A stretch of 64,000 bases of DNA. Origin: Onchocerca volvulus (Eukaryota; Nematoda; Chromadorea; Rhabditida; Onchocercidae). The notes beneath the pieces were generated by a model that saw only the letters and a program-made list of their open reading frames with translations, did not search any database and was not told where the DNA came from. Position 1 is the first letter of the stretch. Each line of letters opens with the position of its first letter. The stretch covers positions 8,704,616 through 8,768,615 of the forward strand of contig HG738139.1 in assembly GCA_000499405.2 (NCBI GenBank), read 5' to 3'. Below are positions 33,901 to 48,900 of this stretch, piece by piece. The translations under genes were made by a program, and so were the position numbers.

Positions 33901-36900
33901 CTCTACTGAAACTCTGAACTATTTTGTAGGCGCCAAACCTAAATTGGTCGGAAATAATAATGCACCTCGATCAGACAAATTTTATTGTGCGAACAAAAGC
34001 GCAGCTGCAGTTATTAACTACAATTTTGTTAGAAGGTCTTGGTTCTAATCCTTTTCCGATAGGCTTATTGTATCGTGAATGGAATTTCCACAAATACGGC
34101 CAGGTATTTTATTTGACTTTTATACAGTGCAGTCAGTTGTGATATCGCGATGTGGAAGCAAATTCCTCCTGCCAGGATATAAAAAATTTAGCAAATTCAA
34201 TCATCGATTTTATCGAAATCGATAATTAGCAATGATGATCTCAAAATAGCTATTAATGCAAATTTAGAATGAATGCCTATGTGCGACTTCATCTCGATAT
34301 ATAACTAATTAGTTTCTTCTTTACAGTTATCATGGATAGAGCAAATATTACAAAATCCTGATGTGTTTTGCTTTTCGGACTATCCTCACAAAACAGTGAA
34401 TTTGACTCCATTGAAGGTACAGCCGGAGGAAACACGGGAATTAAGTAGTTGGTGAATATTGCAGTTTTTATGTTTTTTTTTTTTTTTTTTTTTTGTTTAT
34501 AAATTTTCTTGACAAGTTTTGCGACTTATCTAATTTTAGGCGCTGTTTGGATTTGGTGGATACATTAATACGGTTAGGTGAAGTAAGAAAACTGACGAAT
34601 GGTGTAATGAATATTTTGCATAAACCAACTAATGCTTGTCCGGATGTTTTATTGCTAGCTTTATTGCAGATGCAGGCATGTCATTTATGAAATTGGATTA
34701 TCTTAGAGGGTCATAATTCTTTCAATCCTACTTATAATGTTTGAAACATAAGTAACCGGTCTTATATAATTATCTTTTAGTTGCCCACATCAAATTTACG
34801 CATTCACCTAATGCAAATACTCATACCAATGTTGATTGGAAATCATCCGAATGCTGTTCCGGTACTGAATGTAGTTTGGAATTGCGAAGACAAAGTACAA
34901 TTGCGACCAACGATTTTAACTGCTCTTTGCAGTTATTATATGAAAAATCCAGATGATCAAGCAAAATTGTCCCGAATCTTGGAAGTAGCTCATGAGCTTA
35001 AACCAGATGTCAGTATTTCAGTTTATGTTGTTTTTGTCTTTATTGATATTTGTTTGTTGTGGTTTTTTAGGCATTTTAAGTACTAAAAAAGATAAACTCC
35101 TGCATTTAAATTCAATAAGTTACTACTAATAAGCTATTAAAAGGAGAGAAAATATCAAACTCTATAAATCCTCCTTAGAATTGATGCATTTCTGTCCTTT
35201 ACCTTCATCACTTTTATATATAGCATTTTTTGCTGTAATAGTAAGTGAGTATATTTTGCATTAAATGAGACCAGTGGAAGTGGTTTATCGAATGAAAATT
35301 ATAAATAGAAAGTTGAAAAAAAAGAAGAAATTTTTTAATTAATATGAACGTCATCCTTCACCCATCTCATATATTGGAAATATAAAGCCATTATGGTTAT
35401 ATCATCTTAAAAAGTGATATCATATCTGTATTTTAGGGTTTAGCTGAATTATTCAATGTGCCACAATTTCCTTTTACAATAGATTTGGCTTGTTTGGCTT
35501 CAAGAAGAGATTTCCTGAAGTTGGACAAATGGATTGATGATAAATTAGCAGTATATGGAGTAAGATTTATTTTGTACTTAATTTAATCTTGGTTTTACAT
35601 AAGATGACAAAATGGTTTTCATGTCACAGGATAAATGGTAATGAATGAGGTGAATTCAGAATCTTTAATTCCATTAATTTTTTGATTGCAGGATGCGTTC
35701 GCTTCGCAGATTATATGTTACATACGTCGTCGGTTACCAGCGGGCATGGTGAACAGTGGTGTTTTACCGCAAGAAACAATGAGAGTGCTATTGAATGCCC
35801 TCTCACGGACAACTTGCATGTCTAGTGCATCAGTCAATGATTTGTCCTCGCTTTGCTGTCAGATACCTGGGGTTTGTTGACGTTTTTAAAATGATCTAAA
35901 AAATAGTCATGCACATGAGACATTTTTCAAGTGAATGCTGTCATTTATTTTACAATTAGAAGGCGTTTCTTAAAGTAAAGATATCCAATTTCTTTGTTAA
36001 GTTGGGTAACTTCTTTTTCTTTTCGATATATGGTAAAGGTTAGATTGGGAGTGTGATGTTTTTTGTCATACTTTATTTCAAATTATAATTGCATGTTGAT
36101 CGTGAGAATTGTTAATAAACCTATTCGCATTAAATAATGATAAATTCGCAGGAAAGTTGTTATTCTATTAAAAGTCTTCACAGAAAATTAACTGTATACT
36201 TTTAAACAGTTGAAAAACGGTGAAGGTCGTTTGTCAACTATGTCAGCCTCTCGAACACAACTAAACGTGGCTGGAAGTGCACATTCATCTACGTCAAACG
36301 TATTTAATAGTGGTATCGGAGCACCATCAGTACCGGTGCAACAATCTTCTGGCAGCTTTGGTAGTTTTCCGTTCGGGACGACTGGATTTGGTGCTTCAAG
36401 TAGAGATATGCTTGGTAATGATTTTTAGAAATTCATCAAACTGAGTTTCGGTAGTTCTCTTCAACTTAAATATTAATGTTTAACAAGTATTTTATAATAT
36501 TTTAAGCAGCTGCACAGCAGATGCAAAGTCGACAACAGCAACAAGGGAACTTGCCTGGTTCAATGCAAATTTTTGGAAGCAATACTGGAACAAATCTTTG
36601 TGCTCCGGGCTCTACTACGGGACCGTTCACGCAAGCAAATGAATTACTTAAAGTGAGTATATTTAATTGTTTTCTTTCAGATGATATATTTTTTTGAAAT
36701 TAATTCACATTTCATAGGCAACGAATGCAACTAATGTTTTACAACCGAATTTTAATGGAAATCATGCTCTGTCAATGTCACCATCCGCGCAGATGATGAG
36801 AACAGGTTTTGTGAGTAGTGGAATACCAACAACGCAAGCACGATCAGGACCTGGATGGAGTATGCCAGTTGGTCTACCAGGTTTGAATTGTATTTGAACT

Positions 36901-39900
36901 TTTCGTCTCTGTTAGTTTGATTAATTTTTGTTCGTGAATAGTTAATTTTCTCTGGTCATTTCATCTTTAAGCTAATGTGATCTAGATCGCAAAATAACAT
37001 TAAAGCTTTTGTAGCACAAAGTATTTGTCATTATATCAATTAATATTTAAGATGTTACAAGTATGCTGATACTGTAATTAGGCTGACTTACAACATGAAA
37101 TTAAGCAGCACATTTAATTGCTTGCTTTGTGACTTTTTCTGTAATGAATGGCGTCATGTTGACGTGTTCTTGCTTCCTTATGTGCTGAATAATTGAGTAT
37201 TGAAAATATTTTGTTTCCACATATGAATAGTGGAATCATTCTTTTTTTTTTTTGTCATTCAGTTTCATTTCTGTTTAGTCTAAAATGTATTTGTTGTTTA
37301 GACGAGTAGGTGATTGTAAAATTCGAACTTATTGTTTTATTACTGAAATTATTTGTTGCATTTCTATCTGATGTTTAAATCCTATGAATTATAGGAACTG
37401 GAGGTGTACGAACAACGCCGTCATCTAGTAGTGGACCTACATCAACTTTTGATTTCCGCGTGCCACCTGGCGCACCTGGTTCAGCAGGTTAATCAATATT
37501 ATTTTTGTTGCTGTGGGACTTGTTGCGAAAGAAAATATTTGTCATGAGAAAATTTTATTGATGGACTGGATTTGGAAATATGCTTGTATTCAAATATAAT
37601 ATTAGGGATAATATACTAGTATTAAAATAGAGTTAAAATAGTGTTAGAGTGAGTGAAAAATAATAAGGAAAGAATCACAGAGTAAAATCAATTGAAACAA
37701 TTGTATGGGTCCAGAGGATAGTTTCTAGCCTATAACATATCTTTTTATAGTGACGACATCAGACATGGACGTGATTATAGGACCGAACATTTACATGTGA
37801 ATGAGTCTACAATTTTTTACTATTGAATTAAGCTTGGTAAGCATCAAAGATAACTCTGTGGGGTTGCAGGTGTTTGCTAGTTTTTAACAGTGTAAGATGG
37901 AGAGATTTACATGTGAATTGGATTTGCTTATATTTAAGATATTTTTACCATTAATTTAAGATAGAAGAATTTATATATGACTTGAATTTACTAGATTTTC
38001 AAGATAGAAATTTGACAAGTGTTTTAAGACATATAATCTAAACGAATTTACTTATGAATTGAATAATGGTCCAAGTAGAATAAATTTCTACAGTGCAAAT
38101 ACTTTAAGACACAAAATTTATTTTAGAAAATTATTCTCAAAAAACAGCACAGCTAGCCCTGTCGGAAAAATATTTCCGGTAGGACTAACTGTGCTGTTTT
38201 TTTGCATGTAGATATTTACTGGGAAACATCCATAATATTCTCAGACAGATGAAAAGACTGTATCACATGTTGATCTTGAAAGCAAATCGAATCATTAACA
38301 TTCTGATGAATTTTAGATATTACATCTAGTATCATGACTTTCATCATTCTATATTATTTGTAGCATTTGATAATCCCGAATAAATTTCTAATTCTAATAT
38401 CATGGACAACAGTTAGCGATGAATGAAACTAATACTTCTGCAGTTATGAAGAAAAATTACTTTGTCATTGTGTGCTTTCAGGAGGTGTGCTAAATGGAAA
38501 CAATTCATTTGTGCATAATCCGGCTGGACAGCAACAACAGCAGCAATCCAATGGTAGTTCGACAGGCCGTATCACGGTACCTCCTGCACCTATGGACGAT
38601 CTTACATCTGTGCAGTTCAGTGAAGAAATTCAGAATGAAGCAAACATGTACTTTCAACAAGTAATATGTTCTTATTTTTTCTAAAACATGAGAAATTAAA
38701 GGAAAGTTAGATCTTAAAAATACATTAAGATCTAAAAACTAGATCTTAATATTCGTTTTCTTTTTTTTTCATGAAGATACTGGAATAATTCATTTACGAA
38801 GGATCAAATGTCGCGTTATAATTTGCTTTCATAAAGGGCTATCATTATGAAACATGCATTTTCAAATAAATTATCAGATCCTGAGAGATCCAATATTTCT
38901 CATAATTCATTTTTCTCAAAGTTTTTGGAAGTTTTTAAATGAAAAGTTGGTAATGAGTAGGAGAATTGGATATTGATATATCCGAATAGATAAGTGCCAA
39001 CATGATATAGAGATTGGTAGCAATGGAAATTTTAATCGGAATTGTAGAATTTTATTTTGTAGATTTATTCTCAACATATGCAAATGCCCGTCGCTGATTT
39101 TGTTGAGCGCTTGAAACAATTTAAAGCATCAAATGTGCAAAGAGACAAGGTTCTATCTTTCATATTATTTTTGTATTTGTACATCTTTATTCTGATTCTT
39201 GATTGAAAAACTCCCATTTTCAGGATATTTTGGCATGTGTGGTTAAAAATTTATTTGAAGAATATCGATTTTTCCACGAATATCCTGAACGAGAATTACG
39301 AACAACTGCAGAAGTTTATGGTAGTATCATTCGTGAAGGTGTTATCTCGTATGTTTTTTTTATTTATTTTAATTTAGTTGCTCAACATTTTAATAAATAT
39401 GTTAATAAAAACTAATATGTTTAACATTTGTTTAGGTTCCTTTTTTGTTTAACATTTATTTTTTTTACCATATTGCAGTGTAGATAATCATTTCACGATC
39501 ACTCGCGATAATAATAAAATCTTAAATTTACAAAATCGGCCGCAATTGTCAGTGTTGGCAAAATATGTGAAATGCTTTTATAATGAGATTTATGTTGCAG
39601 GAATCTGCAGTTTGCTACTGCAGTGAGGAAGGTAATAGAATCACTGCAAGCAGAACCGGGTAGTATGCTTTGGACATTTGGAATCGTTGCTCTGAATGCG
39701 TGTCGAACAAAGTTGAGTTTGTATCCCAAAGTATGTGTTATGATTGCGAATCAACGGAATTTCCAGCATTTCCCACAAAATCTAAAGGTATATATATTTG
39801 GAATATTCGGTAAGATTATGAAAAAATTTTTATTGCAAAAAAATGAAAAACTACTTTGAAGGATTTAACAAAATTTTTGATTTTCAAATCTTGAAGTTTT

Positions 39901-42900
39901 CTGTCTGAAAAAATTCGTCTTCAGCAATTTTTTTTTTTTTCTTTTTTTGTCTAATATCAAATCTTCCTTAATTTTCGCATTATAAAGTACAGTGTAAAAT
40001 AGGATTAGAGCTGCAATTAGAATTAATATATTAAAAACACATCTTGCTGAAGTAAAGATTATCTATGCGATACATTATTGAATTAATGATAGGTATCGTT
40101 GTTCAGGATTATGTGACTAGTGGTATACAAGGACAACAGCCGCATGTTCCTGGTCGCGAAACACCAAATTGGCAGCCGCAGCAACGAACAACAACTGATA
40201 TGAATCGAGCTTTAGCAGCTCGTTCCGTATGACTTCATAATTCATATTGCTTGAATTAATAAACTTGAACCACGAACTGAATCGCTAAATTGTTTTTTGT
40301 AGTATTTTATTACCTCAATACTTTTTCAGGGTTCATCGGTGTTATCTGTCACTAGTGTTGATACACTAGTTAATGCAACTGAAAAAGAGGGTAGTCAGAT
40401 AAAGCAACCATCAGAAACTGTTATGGAAAAAGTCGCATTTTTATTCAATAATTTAAGTCAAATCAATCTTCCAAAAAAAGTGAGCTTTAATGGTTGTGAT
40501 GTATTTTCTTATAAGGATCGTTAGAGTGAGGTTTTGTTTCCAAAACTGAAATTGGAATTCATATAAATTTTCGCATCTTTTTAGGTGGAAGAAATAAAAA
40601 TTATGATCGAAGAATTGGATAATGACTTCATTCGTTGGCTAGCACAGTATCTGGTAATGAAACGTGTTAGTATCGAGCAGAATTTTCAACCTCTCTACAA
40701 TCTCTTTCTTTTGGCAATCGAAAATAGAAAATTGGAAGAATTCGTGAAGCTGGAAACTTTTAGAAACATAAAGGTATTGTAGATTTGAAGCAAAAGCTTT
40801 TCATTGATCTTTAATAATATGCATGATTTCAGTAACGGCTTTTCTTATACATGGCATCGATTCATTTGATTTCATGTAAATGCAGTATAGAGATTAGACA
40901 TAAAGCCAATATTAAAGAGCATTTATGCCAAAGGCGTCTGTTGTATAATAACAGTTGCTCGACCGAGAGTTTGCTATAGTTTCAAAAGATATTATTGTAC
41001 AAATTTACAAAAGATATTATTGTACAAATTTATGTCAAAAATATATTCTGTGGTAATATGTTCCAAAATGTCGAAAAGGACTTTCTTGTAAATACTGTTA
41101 TATTGAGATAGCTCCATAAACATTTGTTAATGAAAAGATGGAATTTATTTAAATCAATTTATTTCACATCTTATAGTTTGGATCACTTTTAATTTTCTTT
41201 TTTTTTTCTTTTGAGATTCTTTTGCGAAGTGATAAGCGACAAGCGGCAACGAATTTTGGCGATAGGCAATTGCTAAAAAATCTCGGCTTATGGTTGGGTG
41301 CGATTACAATCGCCCGTGACCATCCTATTGTTACATCGGTACGTTTTTATTTTTTCTTACATTCCATAAGTTTTAGTTTAGAAAATGCATTTGTTCTTTA
41401 ATTATTATGGGTTTTAATTTAAGGATTTGGATATGAAAACCCTTCTTATGGAAGCTTATTACAAAGGACAGCAAGAACTTCTATTTGTCGTACCTTTCAT
41501 CGCCAAAATTCTTGTTTCTTGTAGCAAAAGTCAGGTAACCATTTCAGCTATTCAAGTTTGACTCAAAAAAAAGGAAGTTTTCGAAGACATCTTCGCTTTT
41601 CATAATAATTTTCGTTGCAGATCTTTGGTCCAAACTGTGCGTGGATAAAAGCGATTTTCAAAATTTTGGCGGAGCTTCATAATCAGCCAGACTTGAAATT
41701 AAATTTGAAGTTCGAAATAGAAGTACTTTGTAAAGAACTGGGTATTGACTTAAGCAAACTAACAATAGAAGATGTGTTGAAAGATACCGAACGCTTGATA
41801 AAGCTTCCGCAGCAACTAGGCGACCTGAAGATGTTGAAACCACCCGAACTACAGGTTTTTGTTGTTTAAAAAGTTTTATCTGTTTTTGCTGAAGTCGATT
41901 GCACTTTGAAACACAAATTCTCAATGACTCACTAATTTTTTTGAATTGCGAAATACAGTTTGTGAAATATACATAATACTAGATGGTATTATCATACATA
42001 GTATTTTCAGATGGCAGCTTCACCTGTGCCAGCAGTGCGTGCCAATTCTGAAGCTTCTGCAGAAATTGTTGTGGCAGGTATACCACAAACAGCAACTGCT
42101 GATGTTGATCATTTGATTGGCAATTTATCAAACATCACTATGCCGAGTAAAACTTCTTGCAGCATAAATTCTAGATTTGATTTAATTTTAGTAATGATAA
42201 GGGTATATATAATTATTGATTCAATCCTTCTAAAAATCTCACGTTTCTGTTGATAAGACTTTACTGCCTCAAAATGAATTTATCATATCCCCTTATAAGT
42301 ATTTAATTGGATCTTCTCTTATGTTCTGCATATATATGATAGTGTAGATTCAATATTCTTTATTTGTCGATAAGCAAATTTATTTTTTCGCAGGAAGACA
42401 ATAAGCGGAATGCATTTGTTAAAAAATATACCTCTGCTTTCCAAAACGGTATTGCTTAAAAATCTAGAATTATATCTTAATGTCGATGCATCTTTCTTTC
42501 TTGGCCTGGCTTTTTAGGTTCTGGACTTTGTTTTTTAAACTTTGAGTTGGGCTGAAATGTGCACTTTATTAGCATTTTATATGAGTTTATTTAATTTCAT
42601 GACACACAGTTTTTCCGAATGATATACTATTTTTTGATATTTAGGAAGTCAATCGCCAAGTGGTGCACAAGTGCAAGCACCAGCTCATTTTCACTATCAC
42701 GATATAAATATTGTTTCCTTTGATGGTCTTACACCGCATTTGAAGCTATCCGCTTCGTTACCATTATTTCAGGTTAATTTTGCTGGTCTACTTTCGTTTT
42801 TAACCTGAAATATAAAACTTATTCCTTAATTTTTTAATTCCACCATATATTATTTTCTAGCAGGTAGTTCAGTAATTTCAATAATATCAAATGAATTATC

Positions 42901-45900
42901 AATAAAATTTGACAAGTCTGAAAAAGCTTGAATTGAATAAAATAGAACCAGCTTGAAATGAATAAAATAGAACCATTTAACTTAAAAAGATATAGCGCAA
43001 ATTTATTTTTCTGCATCGAAGTTTTAGTTGAATCCGCAGTTAAAGCACGTTGTTCGGCCGGCAATTAGTCATGCGATTAAAGAATTAATTGGACCAGTCA
43101 CTGAACGGGCAATCCGAATTGCTATGCATGTTACAGAACATATTTGTAAGAAGGTAATTTTGGATTGTTTCGATGCTCTTTCCTCTTATTTAATTTCACT
43201 TCTTTCCCACGTAACTTTGAAATCACTTCATTATAATGGCCACATATTTTTATTGATTTCAGGATTTTGCACTGGAACCAGACGAGCAAAAAATGCGTCG
43301 TGCTTCACAGCATATGATTCGGGCAATGACAGCAGGAATGGCATCTATAACATGCAGAGAGCCTTTGTCTTCGACTATTTTAGGATTTCTTAAAACAGCA
43401 TTCACAAATTCTCTGCGATGCAGTATTACACCTGAACAAGTAATGTATTGTTTTCTATAAGGATAAAATATGATCCATTCTTGGATTTTCGAAATTTATT
43501 CTTATTTTTATTTTTTTATAGCAGAAACTAATCGATGAAGCTGCAACAACTATTGCGGAAGATAATGTGGAACTGGCAACAAATTTTATAGTCAAGACAG
43601 CATGTGAAAAAGCGACGCCCGAAATGGATAAACGTCTTGAATCTGAATTTGCTACTAGAAAGCAGAATCGTCTTGAAGGTCGACAGTACGCTGATCCTGT
43701 TGCCCTTGCGCGTGCTCAGCAGATGCCAGAGAAAATACGACTTCGCATTGGATCGGTTACAAATCAGCAGATGGTTGTTTATGACGAGTTTTCCAGGTAT
43801 TCAAATTTCTCTGGATTACATATAGGGAATAAGAAGATAAAATAATTCATCCAGTTTGGTGGTAACAGAGAGTTATTTTTCAGCCGGATTTGTGGCTTCA
43901 AACCAACAACAGCCGAAGATATGATAGTCGATTACAGTGTCATGAAATCGTCTACGCCAACTGCCATGCAACCAGTAATCCAACAGGTGTAGTATTTAAA
44001 ATTTTACGAAACATCTTTATTGATATGTTAATTCGAATTTCTGTCGTCGAAAAAGTGTGCGAATTCATAACTCATATTTCTCAAAAAATAGCTCTTCTTG
44101 TATGAGAATACTACAGTGGTTTTTGTAGCCTGGTATGGACAAAGAAGTGGAACAGTTTGTGACAGCTTTACAAGTACTTCTGCACGACATTGATTCGGTA
44201 TTATCTGCTTATGGCGTACCAAACTATCGAGCAAGTGCTGCAATTGCTAATATTCGTGATGCAATATCGCAATTGGCATCAAATCCACGTGAACCGATTC
44301 AAATGCATAATTGTATACAGCGCATTGTTGAGCAGGTTTTGTGTGCGTACAGAAATGCAGAACTTCAACAACATCAGTTGTGTATGTTTTGCAATTTCCT
44401 TACTTTTTTAAAATGTATCCTTATTTTTATTTTGTATTTGTCCTAATAATTATGAATGCTAACTTTGGGCAGGATTCGAAATGGCAGCAGCAATTACCAA
44501 TGATGATCAAGTATCATTGAATTGCATGTTCACTTGAAACGTTGGAATATTTATCTCGGAATTCCAAATACTGCATTAAGATTCTATCGTTTATATTTTG
44601 AAAATCTAATCAACTAGAACCAAAGAGTCGAAAGCATATTCCAAAGAAAAACCATAGATTCATGCCAGTTTTGGTTCAAAAGTTCTAAATAGAACAAAAT
44701 CTTGCTGTGTTGTGGATTGTCAGTGCGAAGAGCTTGCTGCTCGATTTTTTCGCAATTATATTACTCTCTAGGATTTATGAGCCCTCTATCATTAATAATT
44801 TTGGTATTCACATAGTTTATGCCTTACTATAATATTGCAGAACATTCCACAGTTGTGCTTGAAAAATGAATTTTTCGTTTCAGCGCTTCCAGAAGCGGAT
44901 TGGAATCGCAGATTAAAGGATGTCTTTCTTCAACTTTGTCGTATTCTACTAACACAGATTCCCTTGAGTGACTTAGCTCGTCGTGTGACTCGAGTAATCG
45001 TGGATTGCCGATTAGATTATCGATTCAACGTCGATGCTATGGATCTGCTTGCAAAACACATGCTCATTCAAATGAATGTTTACGATCAGAATTTGGCGAT
45101 GTTGATCGATAGTGGCAGCAATTTTGAAGTCTTTATTATTATTATTATTATTCTATCAGCAGTATTTTTGGAGTATGCTTTTTTGTAGGGATTGTCTCGC
45201 CTACTACAATTTCCAGTTTTTACATCACTGATGAAGTGTTATGTCGAATTGATCATGACATTTCTAGTTCAAATTAGAATTAAAATTCAAAAGATTCGTG
45301 AAGGTTCATCTCTCAACCGACTTGTTATTTTCTCATGAACTTAAAATGATATATTCAGATAACAGAAGTAAAGTATTTAAGTATAATTTTAAATACTGTT
45401 TGGAAGTTGGTAAAATTTGTTTGATTCCTTTCTATGATTTGGAATCACGAATTCGATATTGGTCTGAGAAATATCAAAGCAGTTCATAAAATTAAAATAA
45501 CAAAATTGTAGGAGAATTTAGATGTATTGAACTGGAAATTATTTTCATCATTCTTTCTGATAATATGCTACTTATAAGTAAAAATAAGAGCATTACTTTT
45601 TTTCACTGAATAAAGTAACTCTGTTTTGCAGGCTTTAATATTTGCACAGCGATTTTTGAAACTGTTAACAATAAATAATCCAACGCATTCGCGACAAGCA
45701 GTTTCCGAATCAATGCCTCTCACGATGGAGCAGTTAGCTAAGGCACAACAATTCGGACAGAATAGACCAACTCCTGAAAGGTACGTGAAACTCTTTTTTG
45801 AAATGATGCAGTGTTTCTAGTTACTGTGACTTTTGCATGCAGTACTTTTGACAGTTCAAATTCTTAGAGATAATGATGAAGTTTTAGTTTTACAACGACA

Positions 45901-48900
45901 GCGTTACCATTAAGTAACGATGTGGCACTTATTAGTTCACGGAGCGTTACATCACTTCCACCACCTTCAACCATTGCTGATCGCGTGCATAACAGCTTAC
46001 CAGCAGCACTTGCTGCATCGGCGCCACCGTCTGGTCCAGTTGGAAACAGTACGCATCTACGGGGCGATAATATGGAAGATGGTGCCGAATTACAGAGCAA
46101 AGTAGAAATGATATTGCGAGAATGGATACAGCTTTGTTACACACCACAAGCACAGAAAGAACCTCAACAAGCTCTTGCACAAATTGTTCATGTGGTAAGC
46201 CAATTTTTCATTTTTTTTTTTCAATATTAAATTATTAAAGGAAGAAAGTAAGTATATTGAAAGTTCTGAAAATAATCGCACAATTCTTTAGCTCTTTTAT
46301 ACTGAAGCAGTGTTCTTAGTAAATTTCTATAACTTATACAAGATATAAATTCAACTGTTTCTGCTTTATCTCTGCGACGGAGATCAAAATTCATGAAAAA
46401 TGAGAAAGCCTATCAGGTATATATTTCTATCATATTATTTATCAATTCAGTTGATTGACATTGCCGCTCATTTCCAGATGCATGAGCAAGGTGTCATATC
46501 AACAGATGAGATGATCACACGATTCTTTCGTTTGTGTACCGAAATGTGTGTTGATGTGTCATATAGGTTGATTAAGAACGATGTAAGCAGTCATCCGACG
46601 ACCGTTGTGCGACAAAGATGCTATTATACACTTGATGCTTTCGTTAAGCTTACATGGTTAGGATTTATTTTCAATCTGTTAGACACACTCTTGAACTTTT
46701 ATTTTCTTCTTATATTTGTGTGTCGTTATTGGGATTGATGTGAAATTTGATTTTTTACAGTTTAATGATCAAACACAGCGATGGAAGTCAGTATCAAACG
46801 AAAATCAATTTGTTGAAGAAAGTATTGAATATCATCACTAATGTATTGCATTTGGACCATGAGGTTATCTAACTTTTTTTTTTTTATTCAAGTCTTTTTA
46901 TCGCAGCAGTTTATAGAAAAAAAGAAACCAAGTCATTAACTTGAACCCATTTTAAATCTAAAAGTCTAACGTTAAAGATATAAAATCCTTGCTTGAGATA
47001 ATTGATGCATTGGTACAATCTTCAAATGATATTTTCTAGTCAACATGATTTTTATGATTAACTTGTATGGATTGTAACAAATTAAGATGACTGCTGCAAA
47101 AACCTTGCTTTGTATTTAAATTTCATTTTCATACAGCGTTCTTTTATTTTTGACTATGACAATATATTGATCTATATTTGATTATCCGAAATTTTTTCCA
47201 ACCTTTTTTTTTTTTGATGTTGGAATTATTTTGAAAAGAGTTTGCAGTTTAGGTCCGTGGTACGGATTTTCATGCGATGCCATATCAGCGTATCCTAATC
47301 ATCATGTTCAATGAACTTACTGCGCCCGATCCTACCTTGGATGTGATCTCATGGCACATTTTAGAGGCTTTTGGGTAATATTTTGGAAAATTATTGTTTA
47401 TTTTCGTTGTTATGATCGATCTTAGCAGATTATACATTTACTTAATATTACAGACAGGCTTTATTTATCCTACAGCCGCGACGAGTTCCGGGTTTTGCTT
47501 ATGCCTGGTTAGACATTATTGGACACAGAAATTTCATTGGGCGATTATTGAAAGAAAGTTCAGAACCGATGAAAACAGCTGCCATGTATACTCAATTGAT
47601 TATATGCCATTTGAAATTCTTGGCTCCATTTTTACGTAATATTCAGCTTCCAAAATCGATTGCCATGATGTATAAGGTATAGTTCTTTACTTAAGTTGTG
47701 CTTTCTTTATTACCAAGACTGCTTTGTTAAACATATAATATACACTACCTTATCGATTTTATATTAACTCAAATCTCTTGAAACAAGTTGGATATTATGT
47801 CTTGAAATAGGTAACACTCTGCCAAGGAATTTTGAAGCATTGGAGATAAAGTATTGAAGACTGATCTAATTTTTAGTTTGAATTATAATTCTCCTGAATC
47901 ACTTAATAATTTATATCATGATCCAGACCATGTTTTGATGATTTAATGTTTAGGGTACTCTTCGCGTTTTATTGGTGATTCTGCATGATTTCCCAGAATT
48001 GCTTTGCGAATATCACATCGTTATTTGTGATACTATACCACCGAACTGTGTTCAATTGCGCAATCTTGTACTTAGTGCCTACCCGAAAAATATGCGACTA
48101 CCTGATCCGTTTGGTTCAAATTTGAAGGTAATAATTTTTCTGCTATGTGTACTTTGGAAATTTCTGCTTTTTTCAAAATTGATGTTATGCATAGTATAAA
48201 ATCGGTATTTACTTTTTATAGGTTGATAGCCTATTAGAAATGACTCAAGAACCAAAAATGAATATCAATATGGCTGCAATCATTCCACCTGATTTAAGAA
48301 CACAACTGGATGATTACTTAAATACTCGCTCATCTGTTGATTTTCATGCTAATTTGCCAAGTTTGCTGCAGGTAGTCATAAATTGCATTAATTTTTTAGT
48401 TATCTTATTCGTGATAGCATTTTTTTTTGTGTTTATTTTTGAAGAAAAAGTCTAATTTCAGGTTAGTAATATTGCTGGTTCAAAGTATAATACAACGGTT
48501 ATGAATGCAGTTGTTATATATGTGGGAATGCGCGCAATTCAAACAATTCATGAGAAACAGCAGTGTATCACGATGACAACAATCGCGCACACAGCAAATA
48601 TGGATATTTTTCAGAATCTGGCAGTGAGCTTGTGCACTGAAGGTTGATTAATTTTTCAGAATTCTGTTATTTACGGACTGTATAAAAAATTTTGCAACTA
48701 AAGTATCTTTAAACCAAGCTAAAGATCTAAATTTGAAGCATCTTCTCTTTAGGGCGATATTTGCTGTTCAATGCCGTAGCAAATCAGCTGCGTTATCCGA
48801 ACAGTCACACACATTATTTCAGCTGCACTCTGTTATACTTATTTTTAGAAGCAAATACTGAAATAATACAAGAACAAATAACACGGTAAGCATTTTTGAA

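Larger units (their letters stand above)
36210..38660 (+). other. Gln/Ser/Gly-rich disordered linker of NOT1
   Basis: Five exons (36210-36414, 36510-36652, 36718-36880, 37395-37487, 38482-38660) encode low-complexity sequence with short Q-runs ([19 protein letters not shown]) between the N-terminal repeats and the MIF4G region. This is sequence description; disorder is inferred from composition. Confidence 0.7.

Noticed and set aside
44196..44243. Minus-strand and alternate-frame ORFs over NOT1 exons
   Set aside because: Shadows of conserved NOT1 exons; the same holds for those at 45864-46180 and 41658-41924.
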